Assembly: GCF_031760065.1 (NCBI RefSeq)
Contig: NZ_CP134500.1
Span: 930,001-994,000 of the forward strand
From: Streptomyces durocortorensis
GTDB taxonomy: Bacteria; Actinomycetota; Actinomycetes; Streptomycetales; Streptomycetaceae
Direction of reading: 5' to 3'
Length of the DNA stretch: 64,000 bases
The notes beneath the pieces were generated by a model that was not told where the DNA came from, searched no databases, and was given only the letters and a program-made list of their open reading frames with translations. Positions 18,668 through 26,908 of this stretch are shown here, one piece after another (the stretch's first letter is position 1; each line of letters opens with the position of its first letter). The position numbers and the translations under genes are program-made.

Positions 18668-19263
18668 CAGGGTCTCCCTCCGGCCCCGACCCGGGCCATG
18701 ATGTCGCAGAGTGCGCGATCGTCGAAGATCCGCGAGGTCGGGATGCGCACAGTGGTCCGGTACCGGCCCGTCACCGCGTGGCCGGCCAGGTTGGTCCAGT
18801 AGCAGCAGTGGCGCAGGTCGAGGCTGCCGGGCCCGGCGCTGAGCCAGTCGTCCTGGCTGCGCGGCACGAGCATCACGACCAGGATCTTGTGCACCGACAC
18901 CGGGGTGCGGGCGAGTTTGACGAGGTGGGCGTTGTCGAGCGTGAAGGAGAACGCCCCGCCCGCCGGGTGCGGCGGTATCTGGTAGGTGCACTTGAGCTGC
19001 ACCTTGATGGTCACTTCGTCGTCGACGGTGTGGGCCGGGGCGCCGTGGCTGACGTGCCAGTCGATGCCGTTGTCGGGAAAGGGCTGGGACAGCGAGCATC
19101 CGGCCGCCGCCGCGACGGCGTGCAGATAGCCCACCTGAAGGGTCTCCATGCAGGCGGTGGTGGCGAGGGAGCCGCGCAGCGGTGCGTCGAACTGCTGCGG
19201 CAGCCGCGCCCCGAAGTCCTCGGCGCGGGTGGGCCCCCCAGGGTCGGGCTGCGCGAGCGCCAT
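18667..19263 (-). CDS. DUF4365 domain-containing protein (nuclease-fold candidate)
   Basis: 198 residues starting MALAQPDPGG with GGAG six bases before the ATG, which fixes the start against a longer open frame. Hallmarks: a glycine/alanine-rich helix, then DNGIDWHVSHG, the VTIKVQLKCTYQ segment (acidic residue, then Q-x-K type strand) and a C-terminal DDWLS...CCYWTNL stretch. DUF4365 proteins resemble the PD-(D/E)xK nuclease fold. It overlaps the 415-residue gene downstream and diverges from the DEDDh exonuclease gene across a 241-base gap. Catalysis has not been shown for close relatives that I know of. Confidence 0.8.
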   Translation of the reverse strand: MALAQPDPGGPTRAEDFGARLPQQFDAPLRGSLATTACMETLQVGYLHAVAAAAGCSLSQPFPDNGIDWHVSHGAPAHTVDDEVTIKVQLKCTYQIPPHPAGGAFSFTLDNAHLVKLARTPVSVHKILVVMLVPRSQDDWLSAGPGSLDLRHCCYWTNLAGHAVTGRYRTTVRIPTSRIFDDRALCDIMARVGAGGRP

Positions 19264-19504
19264 GGCTCCGTGTGCCTTCCGGGCGTGCCGATCGATGGCA
19301 GATGGCTCTGCCGGCGGGTGACGTGTGTGGGTGACATGCGGTGGGCGGATCGACGGGACTGCGCAAGCAACTTCCCGGCGTCTCATCTGTGTTGTCACCG
19401 CATCGGACCCCCCGCAAACGGCGTATCAGGCAAACAGCCCGGGTATCACCGATATCGGGCAGGGGAATCACTCCATCTGCCGCGCAGGTGCGAGGAGTTC
19501 GGGG

Positions 19505-20230
19505 ATGATGCACTGGTTCGAAGGGCCGCTGGCCGCTTTTGACACGGAGACAACAGGCGTGGACGTCGAGCAGGACCGGATCGTTTCGGCCGCTCTCGTC
19601 GCGCAGGACACCGCGGGCGGACGAGTCCGCGTCACCCGCTGGCTGGTCAACCCGGGGATTCCGGTCCCGGCGGGGGCGACCGAGATCCACGGTCTGACCG
19701 ACGACCACCTTCAGCGCAACGGCCGTTGGCCCGCACCGGTCATGGACGAGATCGCCCGCGCGCTGGCCGAGAGCTGCGCGACCGGGCGTCCGCTGGTCGT
19801 GATGAACGCACCGTTCGATCTGACACTGCTGGACCGGGAGTTGAAGCGGCACCGGGCGTCGTCGCTGGCCGGGTATCTGGACGGGGTGCCGATGCGGGTG
19901 GTGGACCCCCGGGTGCTGGACAAACACCTGGACCGCTACCGCAAGGGCCGCCGTACGCTCACGGATCTCTGCGCGAGTTACGAGGTGGTGCTGGACGGGG
20001 CCCATGACGCGGCGGCCGACGCGACCGCCTCGATGGAGCTGGTGCGCGCCGTGTGCCGACGCTTCTCCTCCCGGATGGAGCGGCTGTCCCCGGCCGAGCT
20101 GCACACCCTCCAGGCGACCTGGCACGCGGCCCAGGCGCGCGGCCTGGAGGCGTGGTTCGCGAAGAGCGGGACACCGGAGCCGGTGGACCCGGCATGGCCG
20201 CTGCGCCCGGAGCTGCCAGCGGCCGCGTGA
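19505..20230 (+). CDS. DEDDh 3'-5' exonuclease (DnaQ epsilon-like)
   Basis: 241 residues. Exo I is AAFDTETTGVD (about 11-21), Exo II lies in GRPLVVMNAPFDLTLL with the expected aspartate, and Exo III is the DEDDh-type GAHDAAADA (about 160). These residues bind the two metal ions for 3'-5' phosphodiester cleavage. The remainder is C-terminal helical extension. Two adjacent ATGs (19505, 19508) follow GAGGAG. It is divergent from the DUF4365 gene and precedes tRNA-Val. A DNA polymerase III proofreading role is possible, but isolated members often act in repair or RNA processing. Confidence 0.9.
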   Translation: MMHWFEGPLAAFDTETTGVDVEQDRIVSAALVAQDTAGGRVRVTRWLVNPGIPVPAGATEIHGLTDDHLQRNGRWPAPVMDEIARALAESCATGRPLVVMNAPFDLTLLDRELKRHRASSLAGYLDGVPMRVVDPRVLDKHLDRYRKGRRTLTDLCASYEVVLDGAHDAAADATASMELVRAVCRRFSSRMERLSPAELHTLQATWHAAQARGLEAWFAKSGTPEPVDPAWPLRPELPAAA

Positions 20231-20253
20231 GGGGTTCAGGGGCCCGGACACGC

Positions 20254-20290
20254 GAAAGCCGGTCCGCGTGACGCTGGCGGACCGGCTTTC
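20254..20290. terminator. Hairpin between the exonuclease gene and tRNA-Val
   Basis: A perfect 14-bp stem: gaaagccggtccgc at 20254-20267 and its complement at 20277-20290, loop of nine bases. The tRNA (minus strand) ends six bases away, so it probably terminates the tRNA and the exonuclease transcript from either side. Confidence 0.88.
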
Positions 20291-20295
20291 CCCGG

Positions 20296-20367
20296 TGGGC
20301 GATACTGGGTTCGAACCAGTGACCTCTTCGGTGTGAACGAAGCGCTCTCCCACTGAGCTAATCGCCC
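20296..20367 (-). tRNA. tRNA-Val (anticodon CAC), copy 1
   Basis: 72-base tRNA read on the minus strand. Acceptor arms GGGCGAT and ATCGCCC pair fully with discriminator A; D arm TAGCTCAGTGGGAGAGC; anticodon stem CTTCG/CGAAG around TTCACAC gives anticodon CAC; T loop GTTCGAACC. No encoded CCA. A -35/-10 pair TTGAAG-18-TATGGT (20410-20405 and 20386-20381) is a likely promoter. Identical to the copy at 23305-23376. Confidence 0.95.
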
Positions 20368-20506
20368 GGGAACGGGTTGAACCATACAGGGCTGGGCGGG
20401 CTTCCTTCAAACTCCTCCCGGCGGGGCCCTACTCAGAGCCCCGCGACCGGGAAGTGAGTATCCGAGCGCATGTACGGGACGCGTGGCCGGGGCCACACTC
20501 CCGTAC

Positions 20507-23191
20507 ATGGAACATGTGCCCCCGCCCGCCGAGGAACTGGCCCTCCTCGACCGTGAACTGGCCGAGCTGGACGCCCGCAGGGCACAGCTGCTCACCCGGC
20601 GCGCCTGGCTGCTCGCAGCGCTCCGGCCGCCCGCGCCGACGGCGGCCCCGGGCTGGAACCCGTCCGCCTGGGGCTCGCCGCCTCCCGGCCGCCCCGGCGC
20701 CCCGGCGCGGGCATGGGGCCCTGTGCCGCCGAAGCCGTCCGCGCCGCGCAGCGCGCAGAACCTCCTGCTGACGCTGGGCGGTCTGCTGCTGACGATCGCG
20801 GCGATCGCGTTCACGCTGGTGAGCTGGGGCTCGATGGGTATCGGCGGACGGTCGGCCGTGCTGGCCGCGGTGACGGCGGGGGCGCTCATCGCCCCGGCGG
20901 TCCTGCTGCGCCGGAGGCTCGGGGCGACGGCGGAGGCCCTGGTGGCACTGGCCCTGGTGCTGACGCTGCTGGACGTGTACGCGGTCCACGCGGTGGCGGA
21001 CCCGGACATGGACGGGCTCGCCTTCACCGCGCTCGCGTCGGCCGTGCTGGCGGCGCTGTGGACGGCGTACGGCCTCGCGCTCCGCCCGCTCCACCTGCCG
21101 CTGCCCGCCGCCGTGGTCTTCGCCCAGTGGCCGCTGCTGTTCTGGGCGTGGGCGGCACAGGCCCCGGCGCTCGTGTTCGGGTGGGCGCTGCTCGCGACGG
21201 CGGTGCTGGACGGGGCGATCGCCCTGCGGGGCAAGGGTCTCGGGGTACGGATCACGGCAGGCGTAGGGGGCACCGTGACGGGTCTGGTGGCCCTGCTGGT
21301 GGGCCTGGCCGAGTCGGCGTCCGCCGCCGGGCCGCTGGAGGCCGCCGCCCCGGGTGCGCTGCTCCTGGCGGCAGCGGCGGCCGCGCTGGCCGGGGCGTGG
21401 CGCGCATCCGACGGCTTCGCGCAGCTGGGCGGCGCGGTGGCCGGTCTCTCGGCGGTGGCGGCGGTGGGCGGCGTGCCGGCCGCGGTGATGCCCGAGGGCT
21501 GGCGCGTGCTGCCGTACCTACTGTGCGGCATCGCCCTGACGGCGGTCGTACGGGCCCGGCTTCCGAGGAACGCGGCGCGCGGGGTGCTGGTTGCGTCGGG
21601 GGCGGTGGTCGCCGGGGCCCTGGTGTGGGCGCTGCCGCCGGTCACGACGGTACTGCTGGGCCCGGTGACGCAGCTGACGGACGTCTGGGCGGGCGCACCC
21701 GACGGCTTCCGGGCCGCGCTGGGGTCGCCGCTGCGGTGGCCGGAGCTGGCCGCGGCCCCGGTGGTGCTGGCCCTGGCGGCCGGGCTGCTGGGGGCGGCGT
21801 ACCGGTGGTGGCCCTCGGTGGCAGAGACCGTGGGGCCGGTCGTCGCGCCTACCGCGGGGGCAAAGGGCGCAGCGGGTGGCGTCCGTACGGCGGGCGCGGC
21901 GGGCGTCCCCGGCGTCCCGGCCCCGGCAGGCACTCCCGGCGCTCCCGGTTCGGTGCCTCACGGTGCGTGGGGGTGGGGCGCGGGTCCCCTGGGGGCGGCT
22001 TCCCGGCCCCCCGCCCGCAGGCCGTCGGGGGCGGCGGTGCGCGGTGCGGCCGGGGCCGTGGCCCTGGCGCTCGGCTGGGGTGCGCTGCTGGTGGCGGCGG
22101 CCGTGCTGGACGTGCCCTACGCGGTCGCCGTGGCCGGGGAGACGCTCCTGGTAGCCGGGCTGCTCGCGCTGGCCGTCCGGGGTTCCGGGAACGGCGGGAG
22201 CGATGCGAGCGGCCGGAGCGGGACGGCGGCGGTGCCGGTGACCGCGCTCGTGGGCGCGGTCACCGGAGCCGTGAGCGTCGGGCTGCTGTCGCTGGCGTCC
22301 GAGGCGGGCACCTACGCGGTGCTGGGCGGGCTGGTGGCCTTGTTCGCCGGGGCGGCGTACCGGGCGCGCGCACAGGCGCCTCAGGGGGTCCTCGCGGTCG
22401 CCGCCGCGGTCGGGGGCACCGTGCTGACGGGGTGCGCGGGCCGGTCCCTGGGGCTCGCCCCGTCCGAGGCCGCGCCGCTGCTGCTCCTGGTGCCCGCGCT
22501 GACGGTGCTGCTGGGGGCGCGGCTGCGGCGGCACCCGGCCGCGTTGCCGGTAGAGCTGACGGGGGCGGCGGGTGCGCTCGTCGCGGTCGGGCTCGCGGTG
22601 GAGGACGCGCCGTTCCTGGCGCTGGTGCTGGCCCTGGCCGGGGTGCTGGCGGCGGGTGCGGCGGTGCGGCCGGAGCGTCGGCCGGTGGCCGGGTACCTGG
22701 CGGCGGCGCTGTTCGTGCTGGCCACCTGGGTACGACTGGCGGCCTCGGAGGTGTCGTTCCCGGAGGCGTACACCCTGCCGGTGACCGTGCCCGCCCTGGT
22801 CGTGGGCGTCCTGCGGCGGCGGAAGGACCCCGAGGCGTCGTCGTGGACGGCGTACGGGCCGGGGCTCGCGGCGACGCTGCTGCCGAGCCTGGCGGTGGCC
22901 TGGACCGATCCGGACTGGCACCGCCCGCTGCTGCTGGGCGTGGCGGCCCTGGTGATCACGCTGCTGGGTGCGCGGTACCGGCTCCAGGCCCTGCTGCTGC
23001 TCGGCGGAGCGGTGCTGGCACTGGACGGGCTGCACGAGCTGGCGCCGTACGTGGTGCAGGTCGCCGGGGCGCTCCCCCGCTGGCTGCCGCCGGCCCTGGC
23101 CGGGCTGCTGTTGCTGGTGGTGGGAACAACGTACGAGCAGCGACTGCGGGACGCCAGGCGGCTGAAGGGCGCGCTGGGCCGGATGCGGTGA
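20507..23191 (+). CDS. Large polytopic membrane protein of unknown function
   Basis: 894 residues. An N-terminal coiled-coil-like stretch (MEHVPPPAEELALLDRELAE through about residue 45) leads into a Pro/Ala linker (46-84), then more than 20 consecutive Ala/Leu/Val-rich membrane segments. Near residue 450 a Gly-Pro-Ala linker breaks the series. No transporter, transferase or channel motif is recognised; the balance of small hydrophobic residues fits a structural or transport-like membrane protein of the type annotated as DUF-family in Streptomyces. It stands alone between two identical tRNA-Val genes, both antisense to it, and is followed by a very strong hairpin. Confidence 0.8.
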   Translation: MEHVPPPAEELALLDRELAELDARRAQLLTRRAWLLAALRPPAPTAAPGWNPSAWGSPPPGRPGAPARAWGPVPPKPSAPRSAQNLLLTLGGLLLTIAAIAFTLVSWGSMGIGGRSAVLAAVTAGALIAPAVLLRRRLGATAEALVALALVLTLLDVYAVHAVADPDMDGLAFTALASAVLAALWTAYGLALRPLHLPLPAAVVFAQWPLLFWAWAAQAPALVFGWALLATAVLDGAIALRGKGLGVRITAGVGGTVTGLVALLVGLAESASAAGPLEAAAPGALLLAAAAAALAGAWRASDGFAQLGGAVAGLSAVAAVGGVPAAVMPEGWRVLPYLLCGIALTAVVRARLPRNAARGVLVASGAVVAGALVWALPPVTTVLLGPVTQLTDVWAGAPDGFRAALGSPLRWPELAAAPVVLALAAGLLGAAYRWWPSVAETVGPVVAPTAGAKGAAGGVRTAGAAGVPGVPAPAGTPGAPGSVPHGAWGWGAGPLGAASRPPARRPSGAAVRGAAGAVALALGWGALLVAAAVLDVPYAVAVAGETLLVAGLLALAVRGSGNGGSDASGRSGTAAVPVTALVGAVTGAVSVGLLSLASEAGTYAVLGGLVALFAGAAYRARAQAPQGVLAVAAAVGGTVLTGCAGRSLGLAPSEAAPLLLLVPALTVLLGARLRRHPAALPVELTGAAGALVAVGLAVEDAPFLALVLALAGVLAAGAAVRPERRPVAGYLAAALFVLATWVRLAASEVSFPEAYTLPVTVPALVVGVLRRRKDPEASSWTAYGPGLAATLLPSLAVAWTDPDWHRPLLLGVAALVITLLGARYRLQALLLLGGAVLALDGLHELAPYVVQVAGALPRWLPPALAGLLLLVVGTTYEQRLRDARRLKGALGRMR

Positions 23192-23258
23192 GCCGGGCGC
23201 GGTCCGGTCCGGGGCACGCCGTTCGCGGCGCCCCCGGACCGGGCGGCGCGAGCAACGC

Positions 23259-23297
23259 AGAGGGCCCGGGAGACGGATTCCGTCTCCCGGGCCCTCT
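23259..23297. terminator. Strong hairpin between the membrane protein gene and tRNA-Val copy 2
   Basis: A perfect 17-bp stem (agagggcccgggagacg at 23259-23275, complement 23281-23297) with a five-base loop. It lies 67 bases after the membrane protein stop and eight bases past the 3' end of the opposing tRNA, so it can stop both transcripts. Confidence 0.9.
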
Positions 23298-23304
23298 GTC
23301 CGGG

Positions 23305-23376
23305 TGGGCGATACTGGGTTCGAACCAGTGACCTCTTCGGTGTGAACGAAGCGCTCTCCCACTGAGCTAATCGCCC
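23305..23376 (-). tRNA. tRNA-Val (anticodon CAC), copy 2
   Basis: Sequence-identical to the tRNA-Val at 20296-20367: same acceptor, D arm, TTCACAC anticodon loop and T arm, no encoded CCA. A TAATGT -10-like word lies at 23395-23390. Together with copy 1 it forms a direct repeat of 77 identical bases (20294-20370 and 23303-23379). Confidence 0.95.
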
Positions 23377-23430
23377 GGGCGCACCGCAAACATTACCCCA
23401 TGTCAGCGGTGCTTCCGGACCACCCTCGGG

Positions 23431-23886
23431 TCACTCGGCGATCTTCCACGGCATGGTGATCCCGAACTTCCACACGTAGATCCCGACCAGCACCGCCATG
23501 ATCACCAGCCCCACCGTGGTGAGGATGATGTTGCGCCGCCGGACCTTGGGATCGAGCGCCCGCTGCGCCGCCTCGGTGACCTTGCGCTTGGTCCAGCGCA
23601 GCACCAGTTGGGCCCAGACGAACTCGGTCGCCCAGATCGCCATACCGGCGAAGATCACCAGCCAGCCGGGGCCGGGCAGCACCAGCATGAGCACGCCGGC
23701 CACCACCACGCCGAGGCCGACGACGAAAACGCCGACCTGCCAGCTCAGGTGGAGCGGCTTGGACGCCTTGATGAAACCCGGCGCACGCGAGCCCAGCTCG
23801 CGCTCCCCCGGGTCCGATTCCCCCGTGGCGGACGCCGGGGCCGCCTGCTCGGAGACCCTGCTCCGCTCGTCACTCTCCGCGTTCAT
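23431..23886 (-). CDS. PGPGW-type transmembrane protein (TIGR02611 family)
   Basis: 151 residues. A polar N-terminus of about 45 residues leads to two closely spaced membrane helices around the signature LVLPGPGWLVIFAGMAIWATEF (about 70-90), then a basic cytoplasmic loop (RWTKRKVTEAAQRALDPKVRRR) and a third helix near the C-terminus. The PGPGW motif defines this family of small membrane proteins of unknown role. It is divergent from ssgB, so the two share an intergenic control region. Confidence 0.88.
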   Translation of the reverse strand: MNAESDERSRVSEQAAPASATGESDPGERELGSRAPGFIKASKPLHLSWQVGVFVVGLGVVVAGVLMLVLPGPGWLVIFAGMAIWATEFVWAQLVLRWTKRKVTEAAQRALDPKVRRRNIILTTVGLVIMAVLVGIYVWKFGITMPWKIAE

Positions 23887-24086
23887 GAAGCCAACCTACC
23901 CGACCCGCCCTCGTCACTTCTTCGTCACTGGAATGGACGCATAACTCAAAGTTACACGCCGCTGAGCGAGGGACCCGAAGCATCACAAATGGGTCAGAGG
24001 GGTTTACAACGCCACCGTAGGTGGCATGTCGATTTCGCCGACGTGCGAATCCCCGAGCGCACACTGAGCGAAAGGCCCTGGCGCTT

Positions 24087-24500
24087 ATGAACACCACGGT
24101 CAGCTGCGAGCTGCACCTGCGCCTCGTTGTGTCGAGCGAGTCCTCACTGCCTGTACCCGCGGGCCTGCGGTATGACACGGCCGATCCCTATGCCGTGCAC
24201 GCCACCTTCCACACCGGAGCGGAGGAGACGGTCGAATGGGTATTCGCCCGTGACCTCCTTGCCGAGGGGCTGCACCGCCCCACCGGCACCGGAGACGTCC
24301 GCGTCTGGCCATCACGTAGTCACGGCCAAGGCGTCGTATGCATCGCACTGAGCTCCCCAGAGGGCGAAGCGCTGCTTGAGGCCCCGGCACGGGCCCTGGA
24401 GTCGTTCCTGAAGAGGACCGACGCCGCGGTCCCGCCCGGCACCGAGCATCGGCACTTCGATCTCGACACGGAGCTCTCACACATCCTGGCCGAGAGCTGA
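24087..24500 (+). CDS. ssgB: Sporulation-specific cell division activator SsgB
   Basis: 137 residues, the exact usual size of SsgB. MNTTVSCELHLRLVVSSESSLP is the diagnostic N-terminus of the SsgA-like protein family, and the trimeric bell-shaped core continues through VEWVFARDLLAEGL and SPEGEALLEAPARALESFL. SsgB localises FtsZ to sporulation septa in Streptomyces, and its sequence is nearly invariant. The ATG at 24087 follows GAAAGG. Upstream (23887-24086) GTTTACAACGCCACCGTAGG and a small hairpin at 24011-24025 lie close to the gene; a stress-sigma-type promoter there is possible but unproven. Two hairpins follow. Confidence 0.97.
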   Translation: MNTTVSCELHLRLVVSSESSLPVPAGLRYDTADPYAVHATFHTGAEETVEWVFARDLLAEGLHRPTGTGDVRVWPSRSHGQGVVCIALSSPEGEALLEAPARALESFLKRTDAAVPPGTEHRHFDLDTELSHILAES

Positions 24501-24519
24501 GCCAGGCCGAGACCTGCTC

Positions 24520-24548
24520 GACGCCGTCCGACTCGGGGAGACGGCGTC
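24520..24548 (+). terminator. Hairpin after ssgB (first)
   Basis: Arms gacgccgtc at 24520-24528 and gacggcgtc at 24540-24548, 9-bp perfect stem with an 11-base loop, 19 bases past the ssgB stop. Confidence 0.7.
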
Positions 24549-24576
24549 ACGCGGACAACCACATACGGCAGACACC

Positions 24577-24614
24577 GGCGCCGTCATCGCGGAATCCACC
24601 GCGGTGACGGCGCC
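24577..24614 (+). terminator. Hairpin after ssgB (second)
   Basis: A 16-bp stem with one non-Watson-Crick pair: ggcgccgtcatcgcgg (24577-24592) against ccgcggtgacggcgcc (24599-24614), loop of six. Together with the preceding hairpin it gives a tandem stop between ssgB and the CGNR gene. Confidence 0.75.
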
Positions 24615-24741
24615 GCTGCGCTCGGCCGCCCTCTCCCAGCCGCCCTCCCCGCCCCGGGCCGTCCTCCTCCAGGACCCGCCGAGCCAGTAGAGTCAGCCGC
24701 CATCGGCGGGCGCCCGCCCGCCGGAGGCCAGGGAGCGAAGC

Positions 24742-25338
24742 GTGCTGATCCCACACGACACCCGGATCGCCCTCGACGCGGTGGTCGATCTGGTGAACAC
24801 CGCACCGGAGAGCGAGCCGCCGCCGGACGACGTCTCGGACGGACTGGTGGACGGGTCCGCCGACGGGCTCCCCGACGTAGCCACGCTGTACGCCTTCGCC
24901 GAGCGGCACCACATCAGCGGCGTCGGCACGCTCGGCGAGAAGGACCTACAGGCCGTACGCGACGTACGGGCCGGCTTCGCGGAGGTCTTCGCGGCGCCGG
25001 ACGCCCGTACGGCCGCCGAGCTGGTGAACCGCCTCGTCGCGGCGGCCGGGACCACCCCGCAGCTCACCGACCACGACGGCTACGACTGGCACGTGCACTA
25101 CTTCTCGCCGGACGCCTCGCTCGCCGACCACCTCGCGGCCGACTGCGGGATGGCGCTCGCCTTCATCATCGTGGCGGGCGAGCAGGAGCGGCTGCGCCGC
25201 TGCGAGGCGCCGGACTGCGGCCACGCCTTCGTCGACCTGTCCCGCAACCGCTCCCGCCGCTACTGCTCCAGCCGTACGTGCGGCAACAGGCTCCACGTCG
25301 CGGCCTACCGGGCCCGCCGCAAGGAAGCCGCGGGCTGA
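24742..25338 (+). CDS. CGNR zinc finger / ABATE domain protein
   Basis: 198 residues. N-terminal ABATE domain (about 1-130) with the family segment ALDAVVDLVNTAP and HYFSPDASLADHLAADCGMALA. The C-terminal treble-clef-like zinc finger has CEAPDCGHAFVDLSRNRSRR followed by YCSSRTCGNRLHVAAYRARRK, including the CGNR tetrad that names the family. These are thought to be stress- or detox-linked DNA/RNA-binding regulators. GTG start at 24742 with GGGAG eleven bases ahead. It stands alone, followed on the other strand by two small membrane protein genes. Confidence 0.92.
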   Translation: MLIPHDTRIALDAVVDLVNTAPESEPPPDDVSDGLVDGSADGLPDVATLYAFAERHHISGVGTLGEKDLQAVRDVRAGFAEVFAAPDARTAAELVNRLVAAAGTTPQLTDHDGYDWHVHYFSPDASLADHLAADCGMALAFIIVAGEQERLRRCEAPDCGHAFVDLSRNRSRRYCSSRTCGNRLHVAAYRARRKEAAG

Positions 25339-25392
25339 CGGCACGGGGCCGGCCCCGGCACGGCCGCCCACAGCGGGTGCGGGCGCGGCGGC

Positions 25393-25548
25393 TCACAGCA
25401 GTAGGAGATCGTGCAGCGCGGCCATCAGCAGCAGGCTCCCGATCACCGCCAGGAAGATCATCAGGGGCGGCTGGGAGAGCGCGAAGAGGCAGCCGCGGGG
25501 CTCTTCGGCAGGGGGTGCGGGGGCCTCGCCCCGGGAAGTGTCCACCAT
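25393..25548 (-). CDS. 51-residue membrane protein
   Basis: A short minus-strand ORF with ATG at 25548-25546 and TGA at 25395-25393. The protein begins MVDTSRGEAPAPPAEEPRGC, then has one strong membrane segment (LMIFLAVIGSLLLMAALHDL) ending in LLLL. Codon third positions are almost all G or C, as expected of coding Streptomyces DNA. No clear Shine-Dalgarno. No function can be given; one cysteine precedes the helix. Confidence 0.65.
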   Translation of the reverse strand: MVDTSRGEAPAPPAEEPRGCLFALSQPPLMIFLAVIGSLLLMAALHDLLLL

Positions 25549-25718
25549 CTCGGGGCGATCATGACGCACCCGCGGCCGGGTTGGCGATCAACCCGGTTCA
25601 TTCCCCCGGGAGTTCACCGTCCCGTGGCCGTCAGTAATCGCTCCGGCGTGCGGGGCGCCATCAGGCATTCGGGCCGGGCGTCCGCAGCGAGGCCTCGTTC
25701 CGTGCGGCCGGAGTCCGG

Positions 25719-26192
25719 TCAGATGCCGTGCTTCTTGAGGATCGCCTCGATGTCGCTGAAGTCCTCGCCCCCGGCGGCGGCCTCCTGCTTCTTCTCCGGC
25801 TTCGGCCGCGGCTTCGCCCCGGCCGCCGCGGGCCCGGCCGTGCTCCCGGCGCCGAGCGACGGGGCCGAGGCCGCCGGGGCGACCGCCTCGTGCTGCCCGG
25901 CGGCCCGCGCGGCCTTGCGTTCCGCGCGGGTGGTGCCGCTGCGGCGCTCGATGGCGCGGGTGGTCATGAACAGCAGCCAGGAGAGGCCGAGCAGACCGAA
26001 TCCGATCCAGACGCTCGGCTTGAAGGCGATCCCCGCGACCCACTCGACGACCCCGGTCAGCACGAGCCCGAACGGGACGAGGGAGTAGGCGGCGATCCTC
26101 GTCGCCGTGAGGAACTTCTTGCGGTACGCGGTCACCGCGGCGATGCCCAGCCCGGCCGCCGACACCGCGGAACAGATGGTCTCGGCAAGCAT
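25719..26192 (-). CDS. Small membrane protein with conserved C-terminal helix
   Basis: 157 residues starting MLAETICSAVSAAGLGIAAV; GGAGG six bases upstream fixes this ATG over longer frames. Three or so membrane helices occupy residues 1-75, then a basic stretch (RAIERRSGTTRAERKAARAA) and a Pro/Ala/Lys linker lead to a discrete acidic-amphipathic end, EDFSDIEAILKKHGI. That tail looks like a short protein-interaction motif. No family recognised. It lies convergent to the DsbA-like gene region and downstream of nothing obvious. Confidence 0.75.
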   Translation of the reverse strand: MLAETICSAVSAAGLGIAAVTAYRKKFLTATRIAAYSLVPFGLVLTGVVEWVAGIAFKPSVWIGFGLLGLSWLLFMTTRAIERRSGTTRAERKAARAAGQHEAVAPAASAPSLGAGSTAGPAAAGAKPRPKPEKKQEAAAGGEDFSDIEAILKKHGI

Positions 26193-26347
26193 CGGGGCCT
26201 CCAGGCGCAGGGGATACGTTCCTTCCATCCTGCACCGCCCACCACCGCCGGGGCCACGGCGGTGGCTCACTTCAGGGACATTTCAGGGCCGCACTCCTCC
26301 CCAGGTCCCGATCGGGAGGCGCCCGCGCGGCCTGAAACAATGGGTGC

Positions 26348-26866
26348 ATGAGCGATTCCACCCCTGCGGCACCGGTCGTCCTCGACGTCTGGTGCGATCT
26401 CCAGTGCCCCGACTGCCACCAGGCCCTCAGCGACGTGCACGCCCTGCGCGCCCGGTACGGCAACCGCGTCGAGATCCGCCTGCGTCACTTCCCGCTGGAC
26501 AAGAACAAGCACGCCTACGCCGCCGCCCAGGCCGCCGAGGAGGCCACCGCCCAGGGCAAGGACTGGCCGTACGTCGAGGCGCTGCTGGCCAGGACCGCCG
26601 ACCTCGGCCGCACCGGTGAGCCGGTGCTGCTCGACGTGGCGCGCGAACTGGGCCTGGACGCAGAGGAGTTCGACACCGCCCTGATCGACGGCCGGCATCT
26701 GCTGATCGTCGACGCCGACCAGGCGGAGGGCAAGGCGCTCGGCGTGACGGGCACGCCCACCTACGTGATCGGCGAGGAGCGGCTGGACGGCGGCAGGAGC
26801 CAGGAGGGGCTGCGCGAGCGGATCGAGGAGATCGCCGACCGCCTGCTCGCCGCGCGGGACCGGTAG
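26348..26866 (+). CDS. DsbA family oxidoreductase-like protein
   Basis: 172-residue thioredoxin-fold protein. The active-site pair sits in LDVWCDLQCPDCHQAL with CPDC at about 20-23, an unusual variant of the CPxC motif; the inserted helical domain follows, and the cis-proline loop is GVTGTPTYVIGEERLDG near 140. No signal peptide, so it is probably cytoplasmic, like the FrnE/2-hydroxychromene-isomerase-like branch of DsbA proteins. It could handle thiol stress; no partner gene is adjacent. Confidence 0.85.
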   Translation: MSDSTPAAPVVLDVWCDLQCPDCHQALSDVHALRARYGNRVEIRLRHFPLDKNKHAYAAAQAAEEATAQGKDWPYVEALLARTADLGRTGEPVLLDVARELGLDAEEFDTALIDGRHLLIVDADQAEGKALGVTGTPTYVIGEERLDGGRSQEGLRERIEEIADRLLAARDR

Positions 26867-26908
26867 GACCGGGGGCAGGGGCGCCTGCGGTGCCCGGCCG
26901 GGGAGCCG

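Noticed and set aside
20296..23376. Integrated mobile element between the tRNA-Val copies
   Set aside because: No integrase or mobile-element gene lies between them; only one membrane protein gene is present.
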